Source: Eubacterium sp. OM08-24
GTDB lineage: Bacteria; Bacillota; Clostridia; Oscillospirales; Acutalibacteraceae
Direction: 5' to 3'
Assembly: GCF_003438075.1 (NCBI RefSeq)
Contig: NZ_QSTA01000001.1
Location: 558,001-622,000, forward strand
DNA: 64,000 nt
Positions within the stretch are counted from its first letter, which is position 1. Every line of letters begins with the position of its first letter. The position numbers and the translations under genes were made by a program. Shown in pieces: positions 55,620-64,000 of the stretch. The notes under the pieces are model-generated. The model saw only the letters and a program-made list of their open reading frames with translations, searched no databases and was not told where the DNA came from.

Positions 55620-56195
55620 TCACGCCCTTGGGTTGGTGCTTTCGGGCTTGCGAATATCTGTCAGCAGGAACTGCTCCCAAAGGTACCACTTGCCATCCTT
55701 GGCTTTGCGTAGTTTTATCGGACGGGGACTGTCTGCACCGCCAGAGCTTATGAAAAGCTTTGCTATTCCCTGTTCCTCATAGGAATACTGATTTTCGCTG
55801 ACCTCAACGGTATATGGAGCATTTGGCTGATAGTCGTTTTCGGGTGTTGCCCCCACGAAATACGAGCGAGGTACATAGTCCTTTGCACGAAAACGGTCGG
55901 CGATGAATTGCTTATCTGCGCCGTTTAGCGGTCGAGGTCCACGCAAAAAATCAAGCATTTTTAATGACAGTTCACTGTTCTGCGGATAAAAGCAAAGGGC
56001 AAGCACCGTCATTGCCGCTGTCTGAAACGGAGTAGACATTGCCGCTGACGGCAAATTTATAAATTGCTCATAGCTTTGCGGCAAAGTATCAAACACAATT
56101 CTTTCGGTTTTGTTTCCTGCGTTTTGCACTGCTTGCTTTACGGAATTACCGACTTGGTTAATTGCTTTGCCGGCAAACATATCAAATAAGCCCAT
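55620..56195 (-). CDS. DUF6935-family protein
   Basis: 191 residues from ATG 56195 (AAAGGAG, 8 bases before). Segments: GLFDMFAGKAINQ, helical FVNLPS-type region, RGPRPLNGADKQFIADRF, KWYLWEQFLLTDIRKPES. No signal peptide or membrane segment. DUF6935 assignment is from recalled family patterns; function unknown. It lies between a dead NUDIX gene and a dead transposase, so the stretch may be a decaying acquired segment. Confidence 0.7.
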   Translation of the reverse strand: MGLFDMFAGKAINQVGNSVKQAVQNAGNKTERIVFDTLPQSYEQFINLPSAAMSTPFQTAAMTVLALCFYPQNSELSLKMLDFLRGPRPLNGADKQFIADRFRAKDYVPRSYFVGATPENDYQPNAPYTVEVSENQYSYEEQGIAKLFISSGGADSPRPIKLRKAKDGKWYLWEQFLLTDIRKPESTNPRA

Positions 56196-56339
56196 ACTTA
56201 GCACTCCTTTACATCAAATTTATATAGCCCTGAGCAAAACTCCAAAAGTGTGATAAACACTGGATTTTTGCAGGGCGTTTTTTAATTTTATCACTATAAA
56301 ATATAGAAACAGCCAACCAAATATCGTATAATTAAATTG

Positions 56340-56860
56340 CAACAAACCAACGAAAGGGGTTGGCTGTCATCTATCGCCAAGAAATTTTACAGGATATTAC
56401 ACTTTTCACTTCACAACCGAAAGCAAAATTCTATTCCGATTTTAGCTATGAACAAGGACGGAAAGTGTCGCAGTGAGGGAAGAATCAGGCAAAAATACTG
56501 CTGTCCCTTCAGAAATTCAAAATTCGGTTGTTGTCCCTGTAATCATAAAAACCGGAACAACGGTAAAAAACATAAAGGCTGTAAAAAATACATTACCGTT
56601 CCCGATGATTACAGACTTTCCATTGACCGTAACTGTAATCTCTTTTAAGAAAATTTATTCGCTTAGAACCGAAGCTGAACGATACAATGCTCGTTTCAAA
56701 CAGACCGGTCAGGAGCGGCTTTGGGTTCACAGTGAAAATGCTGCAAAAAATCTCAATACCATTGCTCATATTGCTTTGCTTGCCGTTGCTTATGCTGCTT
56801 TCATCACTAATTCGAATTATTCTGTTCGTTGCTTAAAATCTGCTAAAAGAATTGCTTAGC
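56340..56860 (+). mobile_element. Dead insertion-sequence transposase (internal deletion and frameshift)
   Basis: Plus strand, three frames. A start segment (LAVIYRQEILQDITLF) leads to a stop near 56477; the main part, in another frame, carries a Cys/His-rich segment (CRSEGRIRQKYCCPF, CCPCNHKNRNN) and TVPDDYRLSIDRNCNLF, then a T-run (56643-56646) shifts frame into RTEAERYNARFKQTGQERLWVH and a hydrophobic end. The pieces resemble C-terminal regions of DDE transposases. Terminal inverted repeats were not found. The element is not functional. Confidence 0.7.
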
Positions 56861-57172
56861 TCGAAAGACTTAATATTTCAAGGTAAGTTTTGAACATTTT
56901 GTTCAAGGCTTGCTTTGCTGTGCACTTGTGTTTGCTTTTTATCTCATAAGCTCTTTATTTAGTTTTCAATCCATGCGTTTTGCTCATCACTATTTAATTA
57001 CGGTATATTTATATTATACCTCATTGTCTAACAAAAGGGGAGCATTTCATTTTATACTTTGATTATCTTTTCAAATTTAATTCCGGATGTCTTTTCGGCA
57101 ATCTATCCTTAATAAAACATCGGGGTAAATAAAACAAGATAATTCTTTAATATTTTGAAAATTGTCGTTTTG
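56861..57172. other. Gene-free AT-rich stretch
   Basis: No coding region, tRNA or clear hairpin. It lies between the dead transposase and galE, and no good terminator was seen directly after galE either. Confidence 0.6.
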
Positions 57173-58168
57173 TCAATCGGATAGATATCCGTTAAGATGT
57201 GTACTGTGCCACTTCCACGCAGTTTCTATAATTGTTGAAAGATCATCATATTCGGGCTTCCAGCCAAGGATATTCTTTGCCTTGTCGCTTGAAGCGATAA
57301 GTATGGCAGGGTCGCCTGCTCTGCGTTCTTCTTCAATTACTTTTATCTCTTTTCCTGTGACCTTTTTAGCCGTTTCAATAACCTCTCTTACCGAGAAGCC
57401 GACGCCGTTGCCGAGGTTAAAAATATTGCTTTCGCCGCCGTTTAACAGATACTTAACAGCAAGGATATGTGCCTGTGCAAGGTCTGTAACATGAATATAG
57501 TCACGGATGCAGGTTCCGTCAGGTGTGTTGTAATCGGTTCCGAATATGCTTATATGGTCCCTTGTACCGTTTGCCGCCTGCAAAATAATCGGGATAAGAT
57601 GGGTTTCCGGGTTGTGCGCCTCGCCGATTTTTCCACTGATATGAGCACCGCAGGCGTTGAAGTAACGCAGTGAAACATACTTCAAGCCGTGTGCCTGCTG
57701 AGTCCAATAGAACATTCTCTCCATTGCTTTTTTTGTTTCACCGTAGCAGTTAGTCGGATTGGTCGGATCATCTTCAAGAATAGGTGTATGTTTTGGTTCG
57801 CCGTAGGTTGCCGCTGTTGATGAAAATACAATATTTTTGATATTGTGTGCAACAAGCGATTCAAGCAGTACCTTTGTTCCGCAAAGGTTGTTGTCGTAGT
57901 ACTTAAGCGGATTTATCATACTTTCGCCGACAAGTGAATTTGCCGCAAAATGAATAACTGCGTCAATGCCATTCTCCTTGTCAAGAACAGCGTCTATTTC
58001 CACTCTGTTTCTCAAATCGCCCTTGTAAAACTTTGCCTTTGGATGCACAGCCTCAATATGACCCGTTTCAAGGTTGTCGAAAATTACAACCTCGTTGCCC
58101 TGCTCGATAAGTCTGTAAACAGTGTGCGAGCCGATATATCCGGCACCTCCGAGCACAAGAATTTTCAT
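57173..58168 (-). CDS. galE: UDP-glucose 4-epimerase
   Basis: 331 residues. NAD-binding LGGAGYIGSHTVYRL at the start, FSSTAATYGEP with catalytic Ser/Thr, and NCYGETKKAME with the catalytic YxxxK. Interconverts UDP-galactose and UDP-glucose. Last gene of the raffinose-type operon, 35 bases after the GH13 gene. Confidence 0.97.
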   Translation of the reverse strand: MKILVLGGAGYIGSHTVYRLIEQGNEVVIFDNLETGHIEAVHPKAKFYKGDLRNRVEIDAVLDKENGIDAVIHFAANSLVGESMINPLKYYDNNLCGTKVLLESLVAHNIKNIVFSSTAATYGEPKHTPILEDDPTNPTNCYGETKKAMERMFYWTQQAHGLKYVSLRYFNACGAHISGKIGEAHNPETHLIPIILQAANGTRDHISIFGTDYNTPDGTCIRDYIHVTDLAQAHILAVKYLLNGGESNIFNLGNGVGFSVREVIETAKKVTGKEIKVIEEERRAGDPAILIASSDKAKNILGWKPEYDDLSTIIETAWKWHSTHLNGYLSD

Positions 58169-58203
58169 GGTTTTTCTCCTTTCCGGAAATTATCTCTGTC
58201 ATT

Positions 58204-60054
58204 TTATTCATCAAGTAAAAGCCAACTAAAACCATATGGCTTTAGTTCAATGGAAATACTGCACACCTCATCATCAGTGAATAAATCTCTTCCGCTTTTT
58301 ACACCGTCAAGAAATACGGATTGATGGTTATCACTAAAATTAAAATATGCAAGCAGCTTTTTATTTTCATATTCTCTGCAAATTCCCAGAACGCTGTCAG
58401 AACCTGTATCCACTGTCTGAAAATCTGCTTCTGCTCTGAAAACCTCGTTTTCGGCTCTGCATTTTTCAAGTTTCTGAATACTCTGAAAAATCCTGCCCTG
58501 AACCGTATCTGAGTCATCGCAGTTTTCGGCAAGTTTCCAATTAAACTTTCCTCTGTGCAGATAACGGCTGTCAACACTCTTTTCGGGATTATCGTGATAG
58601 CTGTAATCATTGAGCTGTCCTATTTCATCGCCGCTGTAAAGAACGGGAATACCGCTTTGCGTGAGCATATAAGCGTGGAGCATAATATCACAGTCAATTG
58701 ATTTTTCAAGCTTGTCCGTATCTTTTTCTTCAAGTGCAGCTTCTATTCCGCAAAGACTTGCCGTTGTTCCGCAAAGCCGAGCGTCACCGAGCCTTGGGTC
58801 ATTATTATAAAGCTCTCCCCTTGCGTTGCTGTCGGGAAACTTTCCCGTAAAATAATCATTAAGGAATTTTTTATGCGGTATCTCGCTTATGCCGAATTGC
58901 TTTAGCCAATCATAATCCAGTCCCCAGCCTATGTCATCGTGACAACGCAGGTAGTTTAAAAAGATATAATCTTTCGGCAACTCGGAAAGCTGATTCATCT
59001 GACGTTTAAGAAGTCTTACATCTTTTGTTGCAACGGTGTGCCATGTACTTGCCATCGTTGTTACATTATAAAGCATATGACATTCAGGCTTTTCAACAGT
59101 TCCGAAATAAGGCACAACCTTTGACGGCTCCATAACAACCTCACCCAAGAGCAGTACGGAGGGACAGACAATTTCCGTTATTATTCGCATCATTCTGACG
59201 AGTGAATGAACCTTAGGAAGATTACGGCAGCTTGTTCCAAGCTCCTTCCAGATATACGGAACAGCATCAAGTCTTATAACATCAATTCCTCGGTTTGCAA
59301 TTGAAAGCATATTTCCGACCATATCATTGAACACTACGCAGTTTCCGTAGTTCAAATCCCATTGATAAGGATAAAAGGTAGTCATCACAATTTTATCGCA
59401 GTCGTCAAGATAAGTAAAATTACCCGGTGCTGTTGTCGGAAAGACCTGCGGAACAGTCTGTTCAAACTTATTGGGATATTCCCAATCATCAAAGAAAAAA
59501 TATCTTTTTTGAGCTTCAGTATCGCCGTTTCGTGCTGCTCTTGCCCACTCGTGGTCCTCACTTGTGTGATTCATAACGAAATCAAGACAACAGCTTATTC
59601 CGTTTTTATGACACTCGGCTGTCAGCTTTTCAAGTTCAGCCATTGTGCCAAGCTCGTGCTGAACCTTTCTGAAATCAGATACGGCATATCCGCCGTCACT
59701 CCTGCCCTTTGGAGTTTTCAGTAATGGCATAAAATGCAAATAATTAACCCCGCATTTCTTCAGATAGTCAATTTTTTCTCTTACACCTTCAAGGTTGTCT
59801 GCAAAAGCGTCAACATACAACATCATACCGATTATATTCTTCGTTTTATACCAATCGGGATTTTTCTCTTTTTCTATGTCAAGCTTTTTCAATGAGCTTT
59901 TTCGGCTCTTGTAATACTCGTATAATGAATTACATAACCAGGAAAAGGCTTTCATATCATTGTTATAAACTTCACAATACAGCCATTTCAGCTCATCATA
60001 GCGTTTTGAAAAGCGTTCAACAAATTCCTTTTCCCACTTAGCTGATTTATTCAC
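58204..60054 (-). CDS. GH13 amylosucrase-type sucrose-cleaving enzyme
   Basis: 616 residues. N-terminal helical domain (about 1-85), then a (beta/alpha)8 GH13 domain: GRSDGGYAV region, DFVMNHTS (region I), VIRLDAVPYIW (nucleophile Asp near 261), LLLGEVVM (acid Glu near 308) and NYLRCHDDIGW (region IV). Length and the N-terminal helical part fit GH13_4 amylosucrase better than sucrose phosphorylase. It cleaves sucrose, either building alpha-glucan and freeing fructose or forming glucose-1-phosphate; no signal peptide, so intracellular. Next to fructokinase. Confidence 0.85.
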   Translation of the reverse strand: MNKSAKWEKEFVERFSKRYDELKWLYCEVYNNDMKAFSWLCNSLYEYYKSRKSSLKKLDIEKEKNPDWYKTKNIIGMMLYVDAFADNLEGVREKIDYLKKCGVNYLHFMPLLKTPKGRSDGGYAVSDFRKVQHELGTMAELEKLTAECHKNGISCCLDFVMNHTSEDHEWARAARNGDTEAQKRYFFFDDWEYPNKFEQTVPQVFPTTAPGNFTYLDDCDKIVMTTFYPYQWDLNYGNCVVFNDMVGNMLSIANRGIDVIRLDAVPYIWKELGTSCRNLPKVHSLVRMMRIITEIVCPSVLLLGEVVMEPSKVVPYFGTVEKPECHMLYNVTTMASTWHTVATKDVRLLKRQMNQLSELPKDYIFLNYLRCHDDIGWGLDYDWLKQFGISEIPHKKFLNDYFTGKFPDSNARGELYNNDPRLGDARLCGTTASLCGIEAALEEKDTDKLEKSIDCDIMLHAYMLTQSGIPVLYSGDEIGQLNDYSYHDNPEKSVDSRYLHRGKFNWKLAENCDDSDTVQGRIFQSIQKLEKCRAENEVFRAEADFQTVDTGSDSVLGICREYENKKLLAYFNFSDNHQSVFLDGVKSGRDLFTDDEVCSISIELKPYGFSWLLLDE

Positions 60055-60070
60055 TACTCATCACCTCAAT

Positions 60071-61024
60071 TTATGGTAATCTGTCAATCTCTCCGATAGT
60101 AGGCATAGCAGGTATCGCACCGCTTCTGCTTGTTGTAATTGCCGCCGCATTGTTTGAAAATGCCAGCATATCCTTTATTTCGTCCTCCGTCAGGTCTGAC
60201 GGGTTGTATTTTTCCATATATGCCATACGGCTTAAAAATGCGCCGAAGAATGTATCGCCTGCACCGTTTGTATCTGCAACCGTAACGCTTACGCCGTCAA
60301 CAATTCCTGCGCAATCTTTAAAGCGATAATATGCACCCTTTGCGCCGAGAGTTACAAGAACGAGCTTAATATTATACTTGTCACATAAGTATTTTGCTCC
60401 GTCTTCAACATCGGTTTTTCCGCTGATAAGAGGTAATTCCTCATCTGATACTTTTAATATATCTACTAAATCAAGCGGTTTTTTCATCTGTTCAACTGCT
60501 TCATCTAAGCTGCTCCAAAGGCTCTCTCTGTAATTCGGGTCATATGAAATTACCGCTCCGAACGATTTTGCACGCTTGACTGCTGAGATTGTTGCCGTTC
60601 TTGATGGTTCAGCGGTAAGGCTGACAGAGCCGAAGTGAAGTATATGCGTATTGCTCAGATGCAAATCGATTATTTCGTATTCAGATAACAATGTGTCGGC
60701 ACTGTTTTTTCTATAGAAAGCAAAGCTGCGCTCTCCGTTTTCGTTTACCGAAACTACCGCAAGCGTTGTGTTGGCACTTTTATCGGTAATAACGCCGTCT
60801 GTACTGACATTGTACTTTTTTAGTGTATCGCACAGAAATTTTCCGAAAGAATCGTTACCGACCTTTCCGATAAACGCAGTTTTTGCGCCAAGCTTTGAAG
60901 CCGCTACTGCAACATTGGCAGGTGCTCCACCTGGATTTGCTGTGTATATCGGAATTCCTTTATCCGAAATTCCCGTTTGTGTAAGATCAATCAGTATTTC
61001 TCCCACAGTAGTAATATCAAACAC
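60071..61024 (-). CDS. scrK: Fructokinase, PfkB/ribokinase family
   Basis: 317 residues. N-terminal GEILIDLTQTG, PfkB signature 1 GGAPANVAVAASKLGA (about 32-47), and signature 2 region DTNGAGDTFFGAFL with the catalytic Asp. Phosphorylates fructose released from sucrose; it lies two bases upstream of galT and just after the sucrose enzyme. Specificity is inferred from the operon. Confidence 0.87.
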   Translation of the reverse strand: MFDITTVGEILIDLTQTGISDKGIPIYTANPGGAPANVAVAASKLGAKTAFIGKVGNDSFGKFLCDTLKKYNVSTDGVITDKSANTTLAVVSVNENGERSFAFYRKNSADTLLSEYEIIDLHLSNTHILHFGSVSLTAEPSRTATISAVKRAKSFGAVISYDPNYRESLWSSLDEAVEQMKKPLDLVDILKVSDEELPLISGKTDVEDGAKYLCDKYNIKLVLVTLGAKGAYYRFKDCAGIVDGVSVTVADTNGAGDTFFGAFLSRMAYMEKYNPSDLTEDEIKDMLAFSNNAAAITTSRSGAIPAMPTIGEIDRLP

Positions 61025-61025
61025 T

Positions 61026-62516
61026 TTAAAGCACCTCTGTAAACCTTATAAAATCGGAAACTCCCTTTTCGGTTCTCTTGAATACTCCGGCATCACAAAG
61101 CACCTGTTCAAATACTTTTCCGACCTCAAGCCGAAGTATGTCTTCTGCATTAGCTTCGGAAAATTCCGGATAACGCAATAAAATATCCTTTGCCCACCGG
61201 GCATGTGAAGCTGTTGCAGGATTTGAGTTAAGGTCTGCTCCTGCAAGCATTGCCTTCTTCACTTCTTCTAATTCAACTGCAAGCCTTGCAGGAAGAACGG
61301 CAAGTCCCATCACCTCAATAAGACCTATATTCTCTTTTTTTATGTGATGCAGTGATTGATTTGGGTGGAACACACCGAGAGGACGCTCATCGGAAGTAAT
61401 ATTATTGCGAAGTACAAGGTCACACTCGTAGTTATCGCCGTTCATTCTCGCAATAGGAGTTACCGTATTGTGCGGCACTCCTTCGGTTTCGGCAAATATT
61501 CCTGCATTCGGATCACTGTAACCTCTCCACTTTTCAAGGACATAACTGCAAGCCTTTGAAAGTTCTTCCCTATTCTTGCTTTTCAGTCTAATTACGGACA
61601 TAGGCCATTTTACAATGCCTGCCGTTACTTCAGGGAAATCCGACAAGGAGAATTCTTTTTCTATCTCCGCTTTAGCCATTGCGAATGTGTAATTTCCGCC
61701 CTGAAAATGCTCGTGGCTTAAAATTGAACCTCCGACAATCGGCAAATCTGCATTTGAGCCTACAAAATAATGAGGAAATTTATCTATAAAATCAAACAGC
61801 TTTTCAAATACGGCTGAGTCTATCTTCATCGGAATATGCTTTTCATTGAACACAATACAATGCTCGTTGTAATAGCCGTAAGGAGAATATTGAAGCTGCC
61901 AGCTTTCACTGCAAATATCAATAGGAATCGGACGGAGATTTTGTCTTGCAGGGTGATTTTTGTTTCCTGCAAAGCCTGCGTTTTCAGGGCAAAGCTGACA
62001 TTTCGGATATGCTGTTGCCTTTGCTGTTCTTGCCGCCGCAATATCACGGGGATCTTTTTCCGGCTTTGAACGGTTTATGGTAATATCGAGCGTGCCGTAT
62101 TCCGACTCATACTGCCATCGAATATCCTTTGCGATTCTTCCTGCTCTTACATAATTAAGCTTTTGGCTTATATCATAATACCAGTCGGTAGCCTTTTCAG
62201 GCGACTGCGAGCAGAGCTGATTGAACTTGCCGATGATCTCCCTTGGGAATGGTGTGACAATTCCCATAAGCTTTGTATCAAACAAATCACGTGATGCAGT
62301 TGTGTCATCAATTATTTTGTTTTCGCAAGCATAATCTGTAAGCCTGTTCAAAATATCATCAATTACGAAGTTATTTTCGATAACTTCAGGTTCTTCCCAG
62401 TCATAAACGCAGAGTGCGTCCATAAGCTGATTTCTTATTACATATTCATCTTCTTTTTCAATCAGTCCGCTTTTTATTGAATAATTTATCAGTTTCTGAA
62501 TTTCATTACAAATCAT
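61026..62516 (-). CDS. galT: UDP-glucose-hexose-1-phosphate uridylyltransferase (GalT type 2)
   Basis: 496 residues from ATG 62516 (AAGGGTGG, 5 bases before); an upstream GTG is possible. Segments RTAKATAYPKCQLCPENAGFAG and EHFQGGNYTFAMA contain the active-site HxH-like and Cys features of the long Firmicute GalT. Exchanges UMP between UDP-glucose and galactose-1-phosphate in the Leloir pathway. 11 bases after galK. Confidence 0.95.
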   Translation of the reverse strand: MICNEIQKLINYSIKSGLIEKEDEYVIRNQLMDALCVYDWEEPEVIENNFVIDDILNRLTDYACENKIIDDTTASRDLFDTKLMGIVTPFPREIIGKFNQLCSQSPEKATDWYYDISQKLNYVRAGRIAKDIRWQYESEYGTLDITINRSKPEKDPRDIAAARTAKATAYPKCQLCPENAGFAGNKNHPARQNLRPIPIDICSESWQLQYSPYGYYNEHCIVFNEKHIPMKIDSAVFEKLFDFIDKFPHYFVGSNADLPIVGGSILSHEHFQGGNYTFAMAKAEIEKEFSLSDFPEVTAGIVKWPMSVIRLKSKNREELSKACSYVLEKWRGYSDPNAGIFAETEGVPHNTVTPIARMNGDNYECDLVLRNNITSDERPLGVFHPNQSLHHIKKENIGLIEVMGLAVLPARLAVELEEVKKAMLAGADLNSNPATASHARWAKDILLRYPEFSEANAEDILRLEVGKVFEQVLCDAGVFKRTEKGVSDFIRFTEVL

Positions 62517-62527
62517 AAAAACCACCC

Positions 62528-63814
62528 TTATGCAGTAATTTCAATTCCGCCTACAGGTCTTATGCGAAGAACATAACAGCTGCCCTCGCCGAAAATCCTG
62601 TTCATTTCATCGGAATATTCATTGATTTTTTTAACAGGAACAAATGCCTGAATCGTTCCTGCAAAGCCTCCTCCGTGAACTCTTACTGCACCGCTATCCT
62701 GTAAAATTCGTTTACTCATCATTATTGCAAGCGGTATTCCCTGTTCAGTCGGCTTTTTGTAGGAATACAGATTTTGCAAAAGGTTTGCAGACGACTCACC
62801 CGACTGACGAACAAGCTCAAAAAATCTGTCGGTATCACCGTTTTCAAGTGCCTGTGCCTCTTGTTCAGCTCTTGTGTTTTCACCGAAAAAGTGTGCGGCT
62901 CTCATAATTTCACGGTCTGTGCAGGTGTTTCGTAGTTTCGGAACAGCCTCATAGAAGCTTTCCTCATCGACCTCACGCAAAACATTCTTTCCGAAATAAG
63001 CTGCAACCCTTTTCATTTCGGACGGTACGGCAACATAGTCCTCGGTTAAATCAGAATGACTGCCCTTTGTATCGGTTATGCAAATACTGTAACCTGCCTT
63101 TTCAAAATCAAAGCTGTGTTTTTCGATAATCGGCTCTGATGTATTGAGAAAGTCGATATAAACAAATCCTCCGACCGAGCTTACCATCTGGTCCATAAGA
63201 CCGCTGCCCTTGCCGAAATATTTATTTTCTGCATATTGTCCGATTTTTGCAATCTCAACACTGCCTGCATTGCCGCCGTTGTAGTGCAAATCAATAATTG
63301 TACCTATGAGCGTTTCAAACGCCGCTGACGATGAAAGTCCGCTTCCGCTCAACACATCTGAAGTCGTGTAGGCATCGAAACCACCCATAGCAACGCCCTT
63401 ATCATTAAAATATGACGCTATACCCCTGATGATTGAGGCTGACCTTCCCTTTTCTTCGGTATGAACACTAAGGTCGGATAAATCTATTAAATCCTTCTCA
63501 TAACCCTTTGATTTCAGTCTTATTACTCCGTCATTATGAAAAGATACAACCGCAATAACATCAAGATTCACTGCTGCCGCCAATACACATCCGTGCTGAT
63601 GGTCTGTGTGATTTCCTCCGATTTCCGTTCTGCCGGGGGCAGAATAGATTTTTATATCTTCACGCTCCGGATAAAGTTCTTTAAAGCTTTTTACCGCTTC
63701 TGTATAACGCTTCTTCTGTTTCTCAATTTCAAGCTGTGACTCACCGTATAATTTTTTCAGTAAACTGTCAAATTCACCGCTGTTTAGTCTATCAATAAAA
63801 GCTTGTGGTTTCAT
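62528..63814 (-). CDS. galK: Galactokinase
   Basis: 428 residues. GHMP kinase: SAPGRTEIGGNHTDHQHG is the galactokinase signature, GSGLSSSAAFE the ATP loop, and RVHGGGFAGTIQAF the third motif. Phosphorylates galactose to galactose-1-phosphate. An N-terminal extension (about 1-55) is longer than in E. coli but common in Clostridia. Confidence 0.95.
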   Translation of the reverse strand: MKPQAFIDRLNSGEFDSLLKKLYGESQLEIEKQKKRYTEAVKSFKELYPEREDIKIYSAPGRTEIGGNHTDHQHGCVLAAAVNLDVIAVVSFHNDGVIRLKSKGYEKDLIDLSDLSVHTEEKGRSASIIRGIASYFNDKGVAMGGFDAYTTSDVLSGSGLSSSAAFETLIGTIIDLHYNGGNAGSVEIAKIGQYAENKYFGKGSGLMDQMVSSVGGFVYIDFLNTSEPIIEKHSFDFEKAGYSICITDTKGSHSDLTEDYVAVPSEMKRVAAYFGKNVLREVDEESFYEAVPKLRNTCTDREIMRAAHFFGENTRAEQEAQALENGDTDRFFELVRQSGESSANLLQNLYSYKKPTEQGIPLAIMMSKRILQDSGAVRVHGGGFAGTIQAFVPVKKINEYSDEMNRIFGEGSCYVLRIRPVGGIEITA

Positions 63815-63837
63815 ATTGTATTCTCCGTTCCGTATAA

Positions 63838-64000
63838 TTATACTTCTTTGAGATGCAGTTCAATCGGGAAGAAATCTCCCCAAGGCTTCGGAAGAAGGAT
63901 ACCGCCTTCCATTAATGCCTTTCCTGTATAAATTGTGTTATCGCCGTCAACAACATATTTCTTATTGGAAATCAATCCACGCAGCTTTACGGAATATCTT
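63838..64000 (-). CDS. GH36 alpha-galactosidase, C-terminal end (partial)
   Basis: The visible 53 codons read KYVVDGDNTIYTGKALMEGG and FPIELHLKEV, followed by a stop at 63838. This is the C-terminal beta-domain of GH36 alpha-galactosidases. The enzyme would release galactose from raffinose, stachyose or melibiose. It is 23 bases upstream of galK in the same direction, so it is likely the operon's first or early gene; the promoter is outside the window. Confidence 0.75.
   Translation of the reverse strand, partial: RYSVKLRGLISNKKYVVDGDNTIYTGKALMEGGILLPKPWGDFFPIELHLKEV

Noticed and set aside
1..64000. CRISPR array, rRNA operon or prophage
   Set aside because: No regularly spaced repeats, rRNA signatures or phage structural genes were seen on either strand.

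Overview
The window looks like a chromosome segment from a low-GC, spore-forming, fermentative gut Firmicute of the Ruminococcus/Oscillospiraceae type, with Ruminococcus bromii-like amylosome bacteria as the best guess. The reasons are AT-rich intergenic DNA, three secreted proteins ending in type I dockerins (435-1316, 17568-18392, 51530-53281), starch-binding-like modules, spo0A, spoIVB and SpoIIM- and SpoIVFB-like genes, lactate dehydrogenase and formate-THF ligase, and several TTG/GTG starts with strong GGAGG-type ribosome sites. The species call is inference; dockerin proteins and sporulation genes are read directly.

Left end (1-6950, minus strand): one strong promoter and a compact, GC-rich structured leader precede a 1733-residue secreted modular protein, then a 53-codon peptide with a YxxP leader motif, then a leucine-rich-repeat dockerin protein and a terminator. 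A P-loop HPr-kinase-like gene follows with its own promoter and runs off the window. The peptide plus kinase is the best candidate for an undescribed system: it resembles the leader/kinase pairing of some lasso-type peptide clusters, but no cyclase or RRE is visible here.

7188-18600: tRNA-Ser, a YhcC-type radical SAM protein, and a conserved clostridial block (bitopic protein, M50 site-2 protease, TIGR03960 radical SAM, DUF2344), then MATE, VanZ, a small export protein and two FAD oxidoreductases, and a second LRR-dockerin protein. 18545-29945: a MarR-controlled membrane/nucleotide-kinase fusion, a four-gene envelope cluster with SpoIIM, proC, a modular GH24 lysozyme, a J-domain/DUF5685 operon, a HAD phosphatase and a cysteine-rich clostridial protein.

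30036-51072 is mainly housekeeping: beta-lactamase-fold lipoprotein with pcrA, tRNA-Pro and tRNA-Gln behind tandem near-consensus promoters, a DnaI/DnaD-like replication-loading pair, the overlapping fhs-tsaE-tsaB-rpiB operon, cca with a P-type ATPase, spoIVB-spo0A, a Crp-family regulator, a wrecked NRPS remnant, ldh and an NSS sodium symporter.

51075-57172 is a mixed stretch: a degenerate palindromic repeat, a dockerin protein with pullulanase-type modules, glyS, a NUDIX pseudogene, a DUF6935 gene and a dead transposase. The right end (57173-64000, minus) is a coherent raffinose-family-sugar operon: GH36 alpha-galactosidase (partial), galK, galT, fructokinase, amylosucrase-type GH13, galE. 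The GH36 enzyme would release galactose and sucrose, the Leloir enzymes would take galactose to UDP-sugars, and the GH13 enzyme plus fructokinase would handle sucrose.
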